Assembly: GCA_026184295.1 (NCBI GenBank)
Contig: JAHCJK010000028.1
Coordinates: 1 to 41,704, forward strand
Direction: 5' to 3'
Origin: Planctomycetota bacterium
GTDB lineage: Bacteria > Planctomycetota > SZUA-567 > H5-PLA8
Length of the DNA stretch: 41,704 nucleotides
The notes below the pieces were generated by a model that made no database searches, had not been told where the DNA came from, and was given only the letters and a program-made list of their open reading frames with translations. The translations under genes and the position numbers were made by a program. This document shows positions 8,152 through 16,157 of this stretch, in pieces (position 1 is the stretch's first letter; the number at the start of each line of letters is the position of its first letter).

Positions 8152-9339
8152 TTAAGGCGTCTCGCCGCCCGGGCGCTGGGCCGAAAGCAGGCGCGCGTAG
8201 GTGTCCGCCACGATGCGGAAGACGCGCTGTTGATCGAAATCGCTTTCGGCCTTGGCGCGCGCGGCTTCGCCCATGCGCGCGCGCAGGGCTTCGTCGCCGA
8301 GGAGTTTCGCGAGCGCGTCCGCCAGGCCCGCCGGATCCTGGACCTCGACGAGGAACCCCGTGCGGCCGTCGTCGATGCACTGGCGGCAGCCGCGGATCTT
8401 CGTGGCCACCTGCGCCAGGCCGCTCGCCGCGCCTTCCATCAGCACGCGCGGGAAACCTTCGCGGTGCGAGGGCAGGACGTGGACGTCCATGCAGGCGTAC
8501 AGGTCCGCCATGTCGTCGCGGTCGAAGAGCGCCGTGAAGCGGCCGGGCGGGAGCCCCGCCTGGGCCGGGTCCCAGCGGTCGCCGGCGCGTTCGCTGTCGA
8601 GCTTGTGCCCGACGGCGAGCAGGTGCAGGGAAGGGAAGCGTTCGAGCAGGCGCTTGCCGGCCTCGAGAAATTCGGGGAAGCCTTTTTCGGCGACGAAGCG
8701 CCCGCACAGGCCCGCGACCAGGGCGTCCGCGGGCAGCCCCAGTTTGGCGCGGCACGCGGCGCGTTCGGCGGCGTCGAAGCGCCCGGGGCGGAAGCGTGCC
8801 AGGTCGATGCCGTTGCCGAGCAGCGTGATCTGGCCTTCGCGGGCGATGCCTTCCTTCAGGGCCGTGGCGACGTCTTCGGGGTTCTGGCAAAGGATGTGGT
8901 CGCTGTGCTTCGCGGAGAAGCGTTCGATCGCGATCCACGCGGCGCGCTTGGCCGCGGGCATGCGGTCGTGGAAGTAAAAGCCGTGCAGCGTCTGGAGCAC
9001 GAGGGGGACCTGGGCGCGCCGCGCGCCCCACTGCCCGATCAGGTTGCCCTTGGGCGTGTGGGTGTGGACGATCGTGAAACCCTGTTCGCGGCAGAAGCGT
9101 TCGACCCAGCGCACCGCGCGCCAGTCCTTCAGCGGGGCGACGTCGCGGGTGAGCGGCACGGGGGTCCAGGGGAAGCCGTCTTCGTCGCGCAGCCGCTTGG
9201 CCAGCGGGCCTTCGATGCTGGCCGTGTGGACGTCGTAGCCCTGCGCGCGCAGAAAGACGAGCTGATCGCGGAGGATCGGGTAGAGCATGATGTCGGCGGC
9301 GCTGAGGTGCAGGACCTTGGCCGCGGCGGGCGAGTTCAT
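8152..9339 (-). CDS. GT4-family glycosyltransferase
   Basis: A 395-residue GT-B enzyme of family 4. The N-terminal acceptor domain includes IVHTHTPKGNLIGQWGAR; the C-terminal donor domain includes LLGNGIDLARFRPG, GRFVAEKGF and the nucleotide-sugar binding block HREGFPRVLMEGAASGL with the EX7E pattern. The TPKGNLIGQ section is typical of enzymes near WbpX/EpsD-like transferases for extracellular polysaccharide. It would act at the cytoplasmic face, moving a sugar from a nucleotide donor to a lipid-linked acceptor. It is first in a two-gene minus-strand operon with the propeller protein. Length is normal for the family. Confidence 0.88.
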   Translation of the reverse strand: MNSPAAAKVLHLSAADIMLYPILRDQLVFLRAQGYDVHTASIEGPLAKRLRDEDGFPWTPVPLTRDVAPLKDWRAVRWVERFCREQGFTIVHTHTPKGNLIGQWGARRAQVPLVLQTLHGFYFHDRMPAAKRAAWIAIERFSAKHSDHILCQNPEDVATALKEGIAREGQITLLGNGIDLARFRPGRFDAAERAACRAKLGLPADALVAGLCGRFVAEKGFPEFLEAGKRLLERFPSLHLLAVGHKLDSERAGDRWDPAQAGLPPGRFTALFDRDDMADLYACMDVHVLPSHREGFPRVLMEGAASGLAQVATKIRGCRQCIDDGRTGFLVEVQDPAGLADALAKLLGDEALRARMGEAARAKAESDFDQQRVFRIVADTYARLLSAQRPGGETP

Positions 9340-9659
9340 GCGCCGATTCTAGCGCGCGCTCCGCGCCTTGCCGCTTCCGAACCTTCCCGTTGCCTGCGCA
9401 CAACCACGGCGGTTTCGCGCAAAGACGCTAAGACGCCAAGAACTGCGAACGGCAAAACAACTACGGCCAAGAACCAAGAACCAAAGAACCAAAGAGCCGA
9501 GAACCAAAGAAGCGAAGCGCACAGGAACCAGAAAACAAGAGAACAAGAAAACCAGGCAACCAGGCAACCAGACAACCCAAGTTTTCAACCGCCAACATCA
9601 CCGGATGAACTGTCAAAATCGCGCGGCGAATCGTATGCTCCGGAGGCAAGGAGTTCGCG
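9340..9659. repeat. A-rich low-complexity repeats (CGCAAAGACGC / AAGAACCAAAGAACC type)
   Basis: This 320-bp gap holds no gene. From 9414 it contains one forward copy of the CGCGCAAAGACGCTAAGACGCC motif, then degenerate tandem runs of AAGAACCAAAG from about 9458 to 9570 and AACCAGGC repeats. It is the same family as the arrays at 28-31 kb, here with only forward copies. The end carries the ribosome-binding site of thiS. Confidence 0.75.
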
Positions 9660-9860
9660 ATGACCGTGCAGGTGAACGGAAAACCCGTGACGCTGGCCGA
9701 CGGCGCCACCGTGACGGCGCTCGTCGCGGTCCTGGAGCTGGCGCAGAAGAAGGTCGCGGTGGAAGTGAACAAGGAACTGGTCGTGAAAAAGGAATGGGAC
9801 GCGACCGTGCTGCGCGAAGGCGACCGGGTCGAAGTGGTCAGCTTCGTCGGCGGCGGGTAG
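9660..9860 (+). CDS. thiS: Sulfur carrier protein ThiS
   Basis: A 66-residue ubiquitin-like sulfur carrier. It starts with MTVQVNGKP, has the expected length, and ends in the diagnostic Gly-Gly tail (VVSFVGGG), whose C-terminal glycine is adenylated and converted to a thiocarboxylate that donates sulfur for the thiazole ring of thiamine. AAGGAG lies 7 bp before the ATG. It is followed after 23 bp by thiG, its direct partner. thiF and the glycine/tyrosine oxidase genes (thiO or thiH) are not in the window. Confidence 0.92.
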   Translation: MTVQVNGKPVTLADGATVTALVAVLELAQKKVAVEVNKELVVKKEWDATVLREGDRVEVVSFVGGG

Positions 9861-9883
9861 CGCGTTCGGTCAAGGAGCACGGC

Positions 9884-10699
9884 ATGGCGGTCACCTACGC
9901 ACCTTTCAAGCTCGGCAAGTACTCCCTGCGCTCGCGGCTTTTCCTCGGCACGGGCAAATACCCCACGCTGGAATGCATGCGCGAGGCGCTCGACGCGAGC
10001 GGCTGCCAGGTGGTCACCGTCGCGGTGCGGCGCGTCGAGATGGGCCAGAAGCACGCCGAAGGGCTGCTCGACTTCATCGACCCGAAAAAATACATCATCC
10101 TCCCCAACACCGCGGGGTGCTTCAGCGCCGAAGACGCCGTCCGTTCCGCGCGGCTCGCCCGCGAAGCCCTGGAAGTCGAGTGGGTCAAGCTGGAAGTGCT
10201 CGCAGACAAGAAGACGCTGCTCCCGGACCCGCTCGGCACGCTGGAGGCCTGCAAGACCCTGGTGAAGGACGGCTTCACCGTGCTCTGCTACACCAGCGAC
10301 GACCCGGTCATGGCGCGGCGCATCGAGGAAGCCGGCGCGGCGAGCGTCATGCCCGCGGGCAGCCCCATCGGTTCCGGCCAGGGCGTGCTGAACCCCAACA
10401 ACCTCCGCATCATCCTCGAGACGATCAAGGCGCCCGTCATCGTCGATGCCGGCGTCGGCACCGCCAGCGACGTCACCATCGCGATGGAACTCGGCGCCGA
10501 GGGCGTGCTCCTGAACACTGGCGTGGCCCTGGCCAAGGACCCCGTGGCGATGGCGCGCGCGATGGGCTTGGCCTGCGAAGCCGGCTACCTGGCCGCGCGC
10601 AGCGGCCGCATCCCGAAGAAACTCTACGCCACCGCCAGTAGCCCGTGGGAAGGCCTGATCGAACCCGCGAAGCGCCCGGAAGGCATCCCGGGCGAGTAG
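9884..10699 (+). CDS. thiG: Thiazole synthase ThiG
   Basis: A 271-residue TIM-barrel enzyme that joins deoxyxylulose 5-phosphate, dehydroglycine and the sulfur of ThiS thiocarboxylate to form the thiazole phosphate of thiamine. Motifs: LFLGTGKYP near the N-terminus, VTVAVRR, the Schiff-base lysine in [19 protein letters not shown], and the phosphate-binding end [10 protein letters not shown] followed by [12 protein letters not shown]. The ATG at 9884 is chosen because AAGGAG lies 6 bp upstream and the family begins here; the open frame runs further upstream only because the gap lacks stops. Transcribed with thiS. Confidence 0.95.
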   Translation: MAVTYAPFKLGKYSLRSRLFLGTGKYPTLECMREALDASGCQVVTVAVRRVEMGQKHAEGLLDFIDPKKYIILPNTAGCFSAEDAVRSARLAREALEVEWVKLEVLADKKTLLPDPLGTLEACKTLVKDGFTVLCYTSDDPVMARRIEEAGAASVMPAGSPIGSGQGVLNPNNLRIILETIKAPVIVDAGVGTASDVTIAMELGAEGVLLNTGVALAKDPVAMARAMGLACEAGYLAARSGRIPKKLYATASSPWEGLIEPAKRPEGIPGE

Positions 10700-10706
10700 C
10701 TCCTTA

Positions 10707-10803
10707 TTCACCACAGAGTTCACAGAGGACACAGAGAACGGAACGAAAAAAGTAGTTTCGTGCCGTGGCTGTTCTCTGTGTCCTCTGTGATCTCTGTGGT
10801 GAA
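10707..10803. terminator. Long near-perfect hairpin of the CACAGAG repeat family
   Basis: Two 33-bp arms, 10707-10739 and 10771-10803, are reverse complements with one mismatch, around a 31-nt loop. The left arm begins TTCACCACAGAG and the right arm ends CTCTGTGGTGAA, followed by AAAAAG. The element fills the gap between the convergent thiG and FecR-type genes, so it is well placed to stop transcription from both sides. It also belongs to the dispersed palindrome family described elsewhere in this window. Confidence 0.75.
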
Positions 10804-10811
10804 AAAAGAAC

Positions 10812-12668
10812 TTACTCCGAGAAGTCCTTGAAGCTCGGCGCGAGCGGGCGGCGTGGGGTGCCGCCGCCGCCGACCGCATCGGGGCCGTTGTTCGTCACGA
10901 CCTTCAGCGCCTGGATGGCCTTCTGGAGCTTCGCGTCGAAGTCGGCGGGGAGTTCAGGCGCGCAGGCGCTCTCGGCGAAGAGGAAGACGCTCTTGCGCGA
11001 CGCGGTGAAGGTTTCGACGACGTACGCGCCGTAGTCCTGCAGCGCCTTGGCGGCTTCGTAGGCCGGGCCGCTGGTTCCGACGCCCAGGTCTTCGAGCTTC
11101 ACGTCGGGCGGGATCGCCAGCAGCGTGCCCATGTAGACGTTGCCGGCGCTGCCGTAGCGTCCCTGCGGGTTGCTCATCGTATCGCACGCGGGCCAGACGA
11201 AGGCCTTGCCGCCGGGCGCGTTCGCGTTCAGGGCTTTGTGCGTGACCGAGAGCGCCAGCGCGTGCGGGATGCCGCGCGCGAGTTCGCCCTTGCGGATCAG
11301 GCCGCCCAGCGCCGAGCCGCCGAAGACGCGCCCGCCGTTCGGTTCGGAGTAGACGCCGCAGCCGCGGAGATCGACGCGGCTGGCGAACGCGGCTTGCAGG
11401 TTGCCGTCGCCGCGCCAGAAGGCCTGGTTCATCTCCAGCGCGTAACGCCGTTGCGGGTCGATCACGATCAGCCCGCCGCCGCCGGAGTCCGGCTTCGCGC
11501 CGGCCGGCGCGCGCAGACGGAAGATTTCCTTGCCCGTGGAATTCTGAATCAGGCGGACTTCCGGGTCGCCGGCCGCCGCCAGGTAGACGGGGTGGGTCCA
11601 TTCGGCACACTGCGTCAGCACGCCGTTGCCCAGGTCGAGCCCCGGGGAGGTCTCGTCGGCGTAGGCGGCGTTCGAACCGAGGGGCACGTTCCACGGGCTG
11701 CGCGCGTCGAAGGGCCACAGCGCCGGGTCGCGTCCGGTGGATTTTTGCGCGGCCAGCGTCACGCCGGGCGCAACGTCGGCGTACTCGTTGGCGTGAACGG
11801 GCACGGCCTGCTTGTCGGCCAGGCGCGTGAAGTACACCTTGCCTTCGTAGACTTCCAGGCGCGCCGAGCCCGCGTCGGCGCTTATGCGCAGCCGCGTGCC
11901 GGTCACGCGCGCTTCGGCCAGAGCCGTCCGGATCACAAAGTTCCCGTGGCCCGCGCCGCGCGTGACGGCGCCCTCGGCGCTCGCGTGGGCCAGCAGGAGT
12001 TCGTAGCCCGCGCCCTCGGCGCTCGCTTCGGCCTGGATCGTGACGCTGCCGGGCTGGCTGCCTCCAGCGACATCGAACTGCGAGCCGCCGGGAAAGACCA
12101 GGCGCGCACGCCCGTGGCCCGCAGTCAGCAGCGCGTCGCCCTGGGCGAGCGTGTCGCCGGGCTTGGCCGGCGCGCGCGCGCCGTTCCTGAGCAGCGTCAC
12201 CGGGCCCTCGAGGCTCGCGACGGTGATGGCCTGGGCGTTCACCGCCACGTTCGGCCCGGGCGGAACCGGCACGCCCGGAACGGGCACGGCCGGTTGCCCG
12301 GTATTCCGCCCGAGCCAGACGCCCACGCCGAGGAGCAGCAGCGCAGCGGCACCGAGCGCGGCCCAGCGCAGCCAGGCGGCGGGCTTCGGCGCGCGGTCGA
12401 TGCGGCGCATCACGCCGCGGACGGTGCGGTTGCCGTGGTCGCGCGCGGGCAGCGCGTCCATGGCGCGGCGGACGAAGGCCGCTTCGGCTTCTGCGCCTGC
12501 GAAGTGCGCCTGCAGCAGTCCTTCGACGCGGCAGATTTCCACGAAGCGCGCCTGGAGCGCGGGGTCCGCGCGCAGCAGTTCGGCCAGTTCTTCGCGCTGC
12601 GCGGCGGAGGCGGCGCCTTCCAGGTACTCGGCGGTGAGCGCTTCGAAGCGCGGGGGCGCGGCGGCCAT
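10812..12668 (-). CDS. FecR-type anti-sigma/membrane protein with large C-terminal domain
   Basis: A 618-residue protein. Residues 1-75 form a helical segment like those of anti-sigma factors (LTAEYLEG, then EELAELLRADPALQ); a membrane span lies at about 99-120 (WAALGAAALLLLGVGVWLG); residues 150-280 resemble a FecR domain (LEGPVTLLRNG, GDALLTAGHGRARLVF, RLRISADAGSARLEVYEGKV). From about residue 310 a 290-residue extracytoplasmic part follows (WPFDARSPWNVPLG at its start, FLFAESACAPELP near the end) that I do not recognise. The gene starts 1 bp after the stop of the ECF sigma factor, so the pair is translationally coupled. Most likely it holds the sigma factor at the membrane and reacts to a signal outside. 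A cell-wall or carbohydrate role for the C-terminal part is only a guess. Confidence 0.75.
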   Translation of the reverse strand: MAAAPPRFEALTAEYLEGAASAAQREELAELLRADPALQARFVEICRVEGLLQAHFAGAEAEAAFVRRAMDALPARDHGNRTVRGVMRRIDRAPKPAAWLRWAALGAAALLLLGVGVWLGRNTGQPAVPVPGVPVPPGPNVAVNAQAITVASLEGPVTLLRNGARAPAKPGDTLAQGDALLTAGHGRARLVFPGGSQFDVAGGSQPGSVTIQAEASAEGAGYELLLAHASAEGAVTRGAGHGNFVIRTALAEARVTGTRLRISADAGSARLEVYEGKVYFTRLADKQAVPVHANEYADVAPGVTLAAQKSTGRDPALWPFDARSPWNVPLGSNAAYADETSPGLDLGNGVLTQCAEWTHPVYLAAAGDPEVRLIQNSTGKEIFRLRAPAGAKPDSGGGGLIVIDPQRRYALEMNQAFWRGDGNLQAAFASRVDLRGCGVYSEPNGGRVFGGSALGGLIRKGELARGIPHALALSVTHKALNANAPGGKAFVWPACDTMSNPQGRYGSAGNVYMGTLLAIPPDVKLEDLGVGTSGPAYEAAKALQDYGAYVVETFTASRKSVFLFAESACAPELPADFDAKLQKAIQALKVVTNNGPDAVGGGGTPRRPLAPSFKDFSE

Positions 12669-12669
12669 C

Positions 12670-13248
12670 TCAGCGGCGCTCCCCGGCCAGGCGTTTTCCG
12701 ATGCAGTCCTTCAGGGCTTCGCGCAGGCGCAGCAGGCGGACCTTCAGCGCACCCTCCGTGGCTTTAAAGCGCGCCGCCAGGTCGCGCACCGAAATACCCT
12801 CCGCGTACTTGCTCTTCAGCAGACTGGCTTCCGGGGCCGAGAGCCGTTCGAGGCACAGCTTGAGCGCCTCCGCGCGGGGTTCGTCGGCGGCCTCGGCCGG
12901 TTCGTCTTCGACGCGGCTGAGCTGCACGAACCGCAGGTAGTCGTCGCCGCGGCGGCGGGCGGTTTGCAGGCGGCGGAATTCCATCTTCAGGGAGTTCATC
13001 GCGATGGCCTTCAGCCACGGGTACAGCGGCGCCTCGGGCTGGTAGCGCGCCAGGTGCTGGTACGCCTGCACGAAAGTCTCCTGCAGGAACTCTTCGATCT
13101 CGTCGCGCCCGCACACACGGTACCCAATGGCCGCGCGCAGGCGGTGCTGGTAGCGCCCGATGATCTCGGCGTACAGCGCCTGCTCTCCTTTAAGGATGCG
13201 GCGCACGAGGTCGGCGTCGGGCAGGTCTTCGAAAGGCGATTCGGCCAT
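12670..13248 (-). CDS. ECF-type RNA polymerase sigma factor
   Basis: A 192-residue sigma-70 family protein of the extracytoplasmic-function class, with region 2 (RYQHRLRAAIGYRV, EEFLQETFVQAYQHLARY, PWLKAIAMNSLKMEFRR) and region 4 (LSAPEASLLKSKYAEGISV, ATEGALKVRLLRLREAL). The start is set at MAESPFEDLPDADLVRR because that is where ECF factors begin; the frame extends upstream without family resemblance. It is the first gene of a two-gene operon with the FecR-type membrane protein, the classic sigma/anti-sigma arrangement. Its promoter lies in the 151-bp gap shared with the divergent pseudopilin, and self-activation is common in such pairs. Confidence 0.9.
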   Translation of the reverse strand: MAESPFEDLPDADLVRRILKGEQALYAEIIGRYQHRLRAAIGYRVCGRDEIEEFLQETFVQAYQHLARYQPEAPLYPWLKAIAMNSLKMEFRRLQTARRRGDDYLRFVQLSRVEDEPAEAADEPRAEALKLCLERLSAPEASLLKSKYAEGISVRDLAARFKATEGALKVRLLRLREALKDCIGKRLAGERR

Positions 13249-13399
13249 GGTTCCGGTCCAACACGGGTTTGCGTGAGCGCCGCGAAGGTTACCGGATTCC
13301 CGCGCAAAAACATGCACCAGTGACTTCGGCCGCGGCGGAGTTTTTCCGTAACTTCGTGCAGCCGGGCGCAAACCCGTTCTGGACCGAGGAGGAAACGGC

Positions 13400-13981
13400 A
13401 TGCGCGCGCGCGGGTTTACCTTGATCGAACTGATGATCGTCGTGGCCATCATCGCCATCGTGGCGTCCATCGCGGTGCCCAACATGATGCGTTCGCGCAT
13501 GGCGGCCAACGAGGCGGCGGGGATCGCGGCGTGCAAATCCTACGCGGAAGCGCAGGAGATCTACCGCCGCACCGACTGGGACAAGGACGGCGTCCTGGAG
13601 TACGCGCGCCAGACGATGGGCCCGAACAGCCTGTACGAGACCGACTGGAGCCGCGGCGACGTGGCCTTGATCGACCAGGCCTTCGCCTACGCGTTTCAAG
13701 GCGGGCCGGGTTCGGGGCTGAGCCAGAAAGAAGGCTACGTCTTCGCGATCTTGAACGCGCAGGGCGCGTCCGCGCCCGGCGGCGTGCGCTCGTACCTGGT
13801 CGGCGGGAACATGACGCTCGGCTACGGCATCTCCGCCGTGCCCAACAGCTACGACGGCACCGGGCGCAACCGCTTCATCCTCAACCAGACCGGCACGGTG
13901 TACCAGAAGGACCGCGGCGCCTCGTTCATCTGGCACGAGAACGATTACAACCCCGACGATACCTGGATCGTGGTCAACTAG
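13400..13981 (+). CDS. Type IV pilin-like / general secretion pseudopilin
   Basis: A 193-residue protein beginning with a class III signal: short basic leader MRARG cut before FTLIELMIVVAIIAIVASIA, which is also the membrane span. The mature part continues with a KSYAEAQEIYRRTDWDKDG segment and a C-terminal region with DGTGRNRFILNQTGTVYQKDRG, a layout I know from Planctomycetes pseudopilins. It needs a prepilin peptidase (not in the window). A strong GAGGAGGAAA lies upstream of the ATG. It is divergent from the ECF sigma factor. Its stop codon overlaps the stop of the AraC gene on the other strand. Single pseudopilin genes away from secretion operons are frequent in this phylum, so its machine cannot be named. 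Confidence 0.9.
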   Translation: MRARGFTLIELMIVVAIIAIVASIAVPNMMRSRMAANEAAGIAACKSYAEAQEIYRRTDWDKDGVLEYARQTMGPNSLYETDWSRGDVALIDQAFAYAFQGGPGSGLSQKEGYVFAILNAQGASAPGGVRSYLVGGNMTLGYGISAVPNSYDGTGRNRFILNQTGTVYQKDRGASFIWHENDYNPDDTWIVVN

Positions 13982-14916
13982 CGCCCGCGCTTGGGCAGCT
14001 TGCGGCGGAACTGCACCGGCGAGACGCCGCTGTGCTTGCGGAAGACGCGGCTGAAGTAGAACGGATTGTCGAACCCGACGCGCGCCGCGATCTCCTTCAC
14101 CGAAAGCGCGGGATCGGCGAGCAGGCGCTCGGCTTCTTCCAGCCGGCACGCGGCGAGAAAATCGGTGAACGACCGCCCCAGGGTTCTCGAAAAGAGCGCG
14201 CTCAGGTAGCCCGGGCTGACGCCGGCGTGCTGCGCGACTTCGCCCAGGTCCAGCGGCTGCGCGAAGTGGTCCCGCACGTACTCCACGGCGGTCTCGACGC
14301 GCCAGCGCTGCACGTCCTCGCCGTCCTGCGTGGCATCTTTTTCCCCGGCCGGCATTCGCGCGAGCCCGCGTTCGTACAACCCGCAGAGTTGCAGGAGCAG
14401 GCCCTGCACGCGGTGGAAGTGCCCCGGCTGCGCGGTCCAGAGTTCCAGGTCGATGGCGTTGACGCAGGCGAGCGCCTCGGGGAAGCCGTGGATCCAGCGG
14501 CGCAGCGCGTGGGTGTCGAAGCGCCCGCCGCCGAGGTGGTCCTGGATGTGCATGGCCGCGCGGTCGCGGTGAAAGGTCAGCCACAGCAGCACGTACGGCC
14601 CGCAGGATTCCGCGGCGAGTTCGCGGTGGTAGGTCCCGGGCGAGAGCACGGCCAGATCGCCGCGGCGCAGGGTGCGGCGCGCGTCGCCGAACAGGAACGG
14701 GCACTGCCCCGAGAGCAGCACGCAGATTTCGTAGTGCGGGTGCCGGTGCGCGGGCGGAAAGCCCTTGGGCGGATGGGCCCAGCGTTCGGGCGGGCGGGTA
14801 AGCCGGCGGGCGCGGCGCGTGCGGTCGAAGAGAATGCGTTCGGGCGCGAGCGCCCGCACGAGGGCCGGCAGTTCGCGCGCGAAGACCGATTCGACCGTGC
14901 GTGCGGCGCGGGCCAT
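13978..14916 (-). CDS. AraC-family transcriptional regulator
   Basis: A 312-residue regulator. The N-terminal cupin (about 60-150: HPHYEICVLLSGQ, DLAVLSPGTYHRE) probably binds a sugar-type ligand. The C-terminal double HTH is typical: DLGEVAQHAGVSPGYLSALF and LSVKEIAARVGFDNPFYFSR, ending GVSPVQFRR. The ATG is fixed by a TGATG overlap with the stop of the DUF58 gene upstream, so the two are translated together. Its own stop overlaps that of the pseudopilin. The frame continues well upstream inside the DUF58 gene, but those residues are a shadow. Target genes are unknown; the unusual coupling to DUF58 gives no metabolic clue. Confidence 0.9.
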   Translation of the reverse strand: MARAARTVESVFARELPALVRALAPERILFDRTRRARRLTRPPERWAHPPKGFPPAHRHPHYEICVLLSGQCPFLFGDARRTLRRGDLAVLSPGTYHRELAAESCGPYVLLWLTFHRDRAAMHIQDHLGGGRFDTHALRRWIHGFPEALACVNAIDLELWTAQPGHFHRVQGLLLQLCGLYERGLARMPAGEKDATQDGEDVQRWRVETAVEYVRDHFAQPLDLGEVAQHAGVSPGYLSALFSRTLGRSFTDFLAACRLEEAERLLADPALSVKEIAARVGFDNPFYFSRVFRKHSGVSPVQFRRKLPKRGR

Positions 14917-15932
14917 CAGTGTTTGCGCCGGCGCAGTTTCAGGAACTTGATGAGCGAGCGGTCGAAGGCCGTCGTCGTGAGCAGGAACTGGTGGTCGCAG
15001 GGGACGCCCAGGCAGCCGTGGCGGATTTCGCCGAGGTGTTCGTGGGCGCGGCGCCGGTATTCGTCGCGCGGGAGCGGCTGGTAGCGCGCGAGCGTTTCCG
15101 GATCGCGGAAGCTGGCGCCGGGCTGGACGGGCGGGTCGAGTTCCGCGGGGTCCCAGACCTGGAAGAAGACGAGTTCGTGGCCGCGGTGCCGCAGGCGGCG
15201 CAGGCTGTCGAGCAGGGCGGAGCGCCCGTACAGGCCGTCGGAGAAGAACACGATCAGGCCGCGGCGGCGTTCCTTGCCGGCCAGTTCGCTCAGCGCCGAA
15301 GGCACGTCGCATTTTTCCGAGGCGCGCAGCGCGCTGAGCACCTGCAGGACGCGTGTGACGTGGTGCTTGCTGGAACGCGGCGGCAGGTAGCTGCTGGTGC
15401 TCGCGCCTTTGGCCTGGTCGTCGTGTTTTCCACCGATGCAGAAAAGGCCCACGCGGTCGCGCTGGCTCTGCAGCAGGTACGCGAGCGCCGCGGCCAGCGT
15501 CACGGCGTATCCGAGCTTGGTAAAGGCCGGCGCGTCGGCGGTGTGGCTGCGGCCCGAGCGGTAGCCCATCGAGGCGGAGCAATCCACCACCAGCGTCGCG
15601 CGCAGCGCCGATTCGGCCTCGAAGCGCTTCACGTACAGGCGGTCGGTGCGCGCGAAGACGCGCCAGTCGATCCAGCGCGCGTCGTCGCCCTGGGTGAACG
15701 TGCGGTAATCGCTGAATTCGGCCGAGAACCCCTTGCGCGGATTGCGGTGCAGGCCCTGCAGAAAGCCCTGCAGCAGCACCTTGGCGCGCAGGTCCAGGCG
15801 CTTCAGCTTGGCGATGAACTCCGGGCGCAGCGTCTCTTTGGGCGGCCGGTCCACCTCTTCGCCGGGCTGGCTGAGGCGCCGGGCTAGGCGGCGCAGGCCG
15901 TTCATCGATTGCGGAATATCGAGTCGGTGCAT
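14916..15932 (-). CDS. DUF58 / von Willebrand factor A-like protein
   Basis: A 338-residue protein of the DUF58 family. The family signature is clear (SDYRTFTQGDDARWIDWRVF, then TDRLYVKRFEAE), followed by a vWA-like domain with the MIDAS-type DCSASMGYRSG and a second acidic loop in FFSDGLYG. No membrane span is seen. Such proteins usually sit with MoxR AAA ATPases and vWA proteins in complexes that mature or assemble other proteins; no MoxR gene is adjacent here. The start is set at MHRLDIPQ because GGAG lies 8 bp upstream; a second ATG 18 bp earlier is possible. It is first in a coupled pair with the AraC gene (TGATG). Confidence 0.85.
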   Translation of the reverse strand: MHRLDIPQSMNGLRRLARRLSQPGEEVDRPPKETLRPEFIAKLKRLDLRAKVLLQGFLQGLHRNPRKGFSAEFSDYRTFTQGDDARWIDWRVFARTDRLYVKRFEAESALRATLVVDCSASMGYRSGRSHTADAPAFTKLGYAVTLAAALAYLLQSQRDRVGLFCIGGKHDDQAKGASTSSYLPPRSSKHHVTRVLQVLSALRASEKCDVPSALSELAGKERRRGLIVFFSDGLYGRSALLDSLRRLRHRGHELVFFQVWDPAELDPPVQPGASFRDPETLARYQPLPRDEYRRRAHEHLGEIRHGCLGVPCDHQFLLTTTAFDRSLIKFLKLRRRKH

Positions 15933-16157
15933 TAGAGGCTCCGCCGTCATGCTACGCGGGCGCTGAAAGAGGCGCAATCGCGGGCATACGCCGCGCCGGA
16001 AGCCGGGCTCCCCGTCATCGGGACGAGCCCGCGCGCGCCGATCTTCGGGAGAATCCGCCGTGCACCTGTGAAACTTCCTGGAAGGGAATGCATGTCTTTT
16101 GCGAATTTCTCCGTATCCTGCTAAGAGTATTTTCAACTATCCACCAGGGAGCATCGC

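Noticed and set aside
9368..9883. Long N-terminal extension of ThiG
   Set aside because: The frame crosses the repeat gap and the thiS gene; ThiG begins at the ATG with AAGGAG at 9872.
13249..13536. Extended start of the ECF sigma factor
   Set aside because: The frame stays open upstream, but it overlaps the pseudopilin gene on the other strand and the family starts at MAESPFED.
14917..15582. Extended AraC protein with an N-terminal domain
   Set aside because: The extra residues are arginine/proline-rich shadow of the DUF58 gene, and the TGATG overlap marks the real start.
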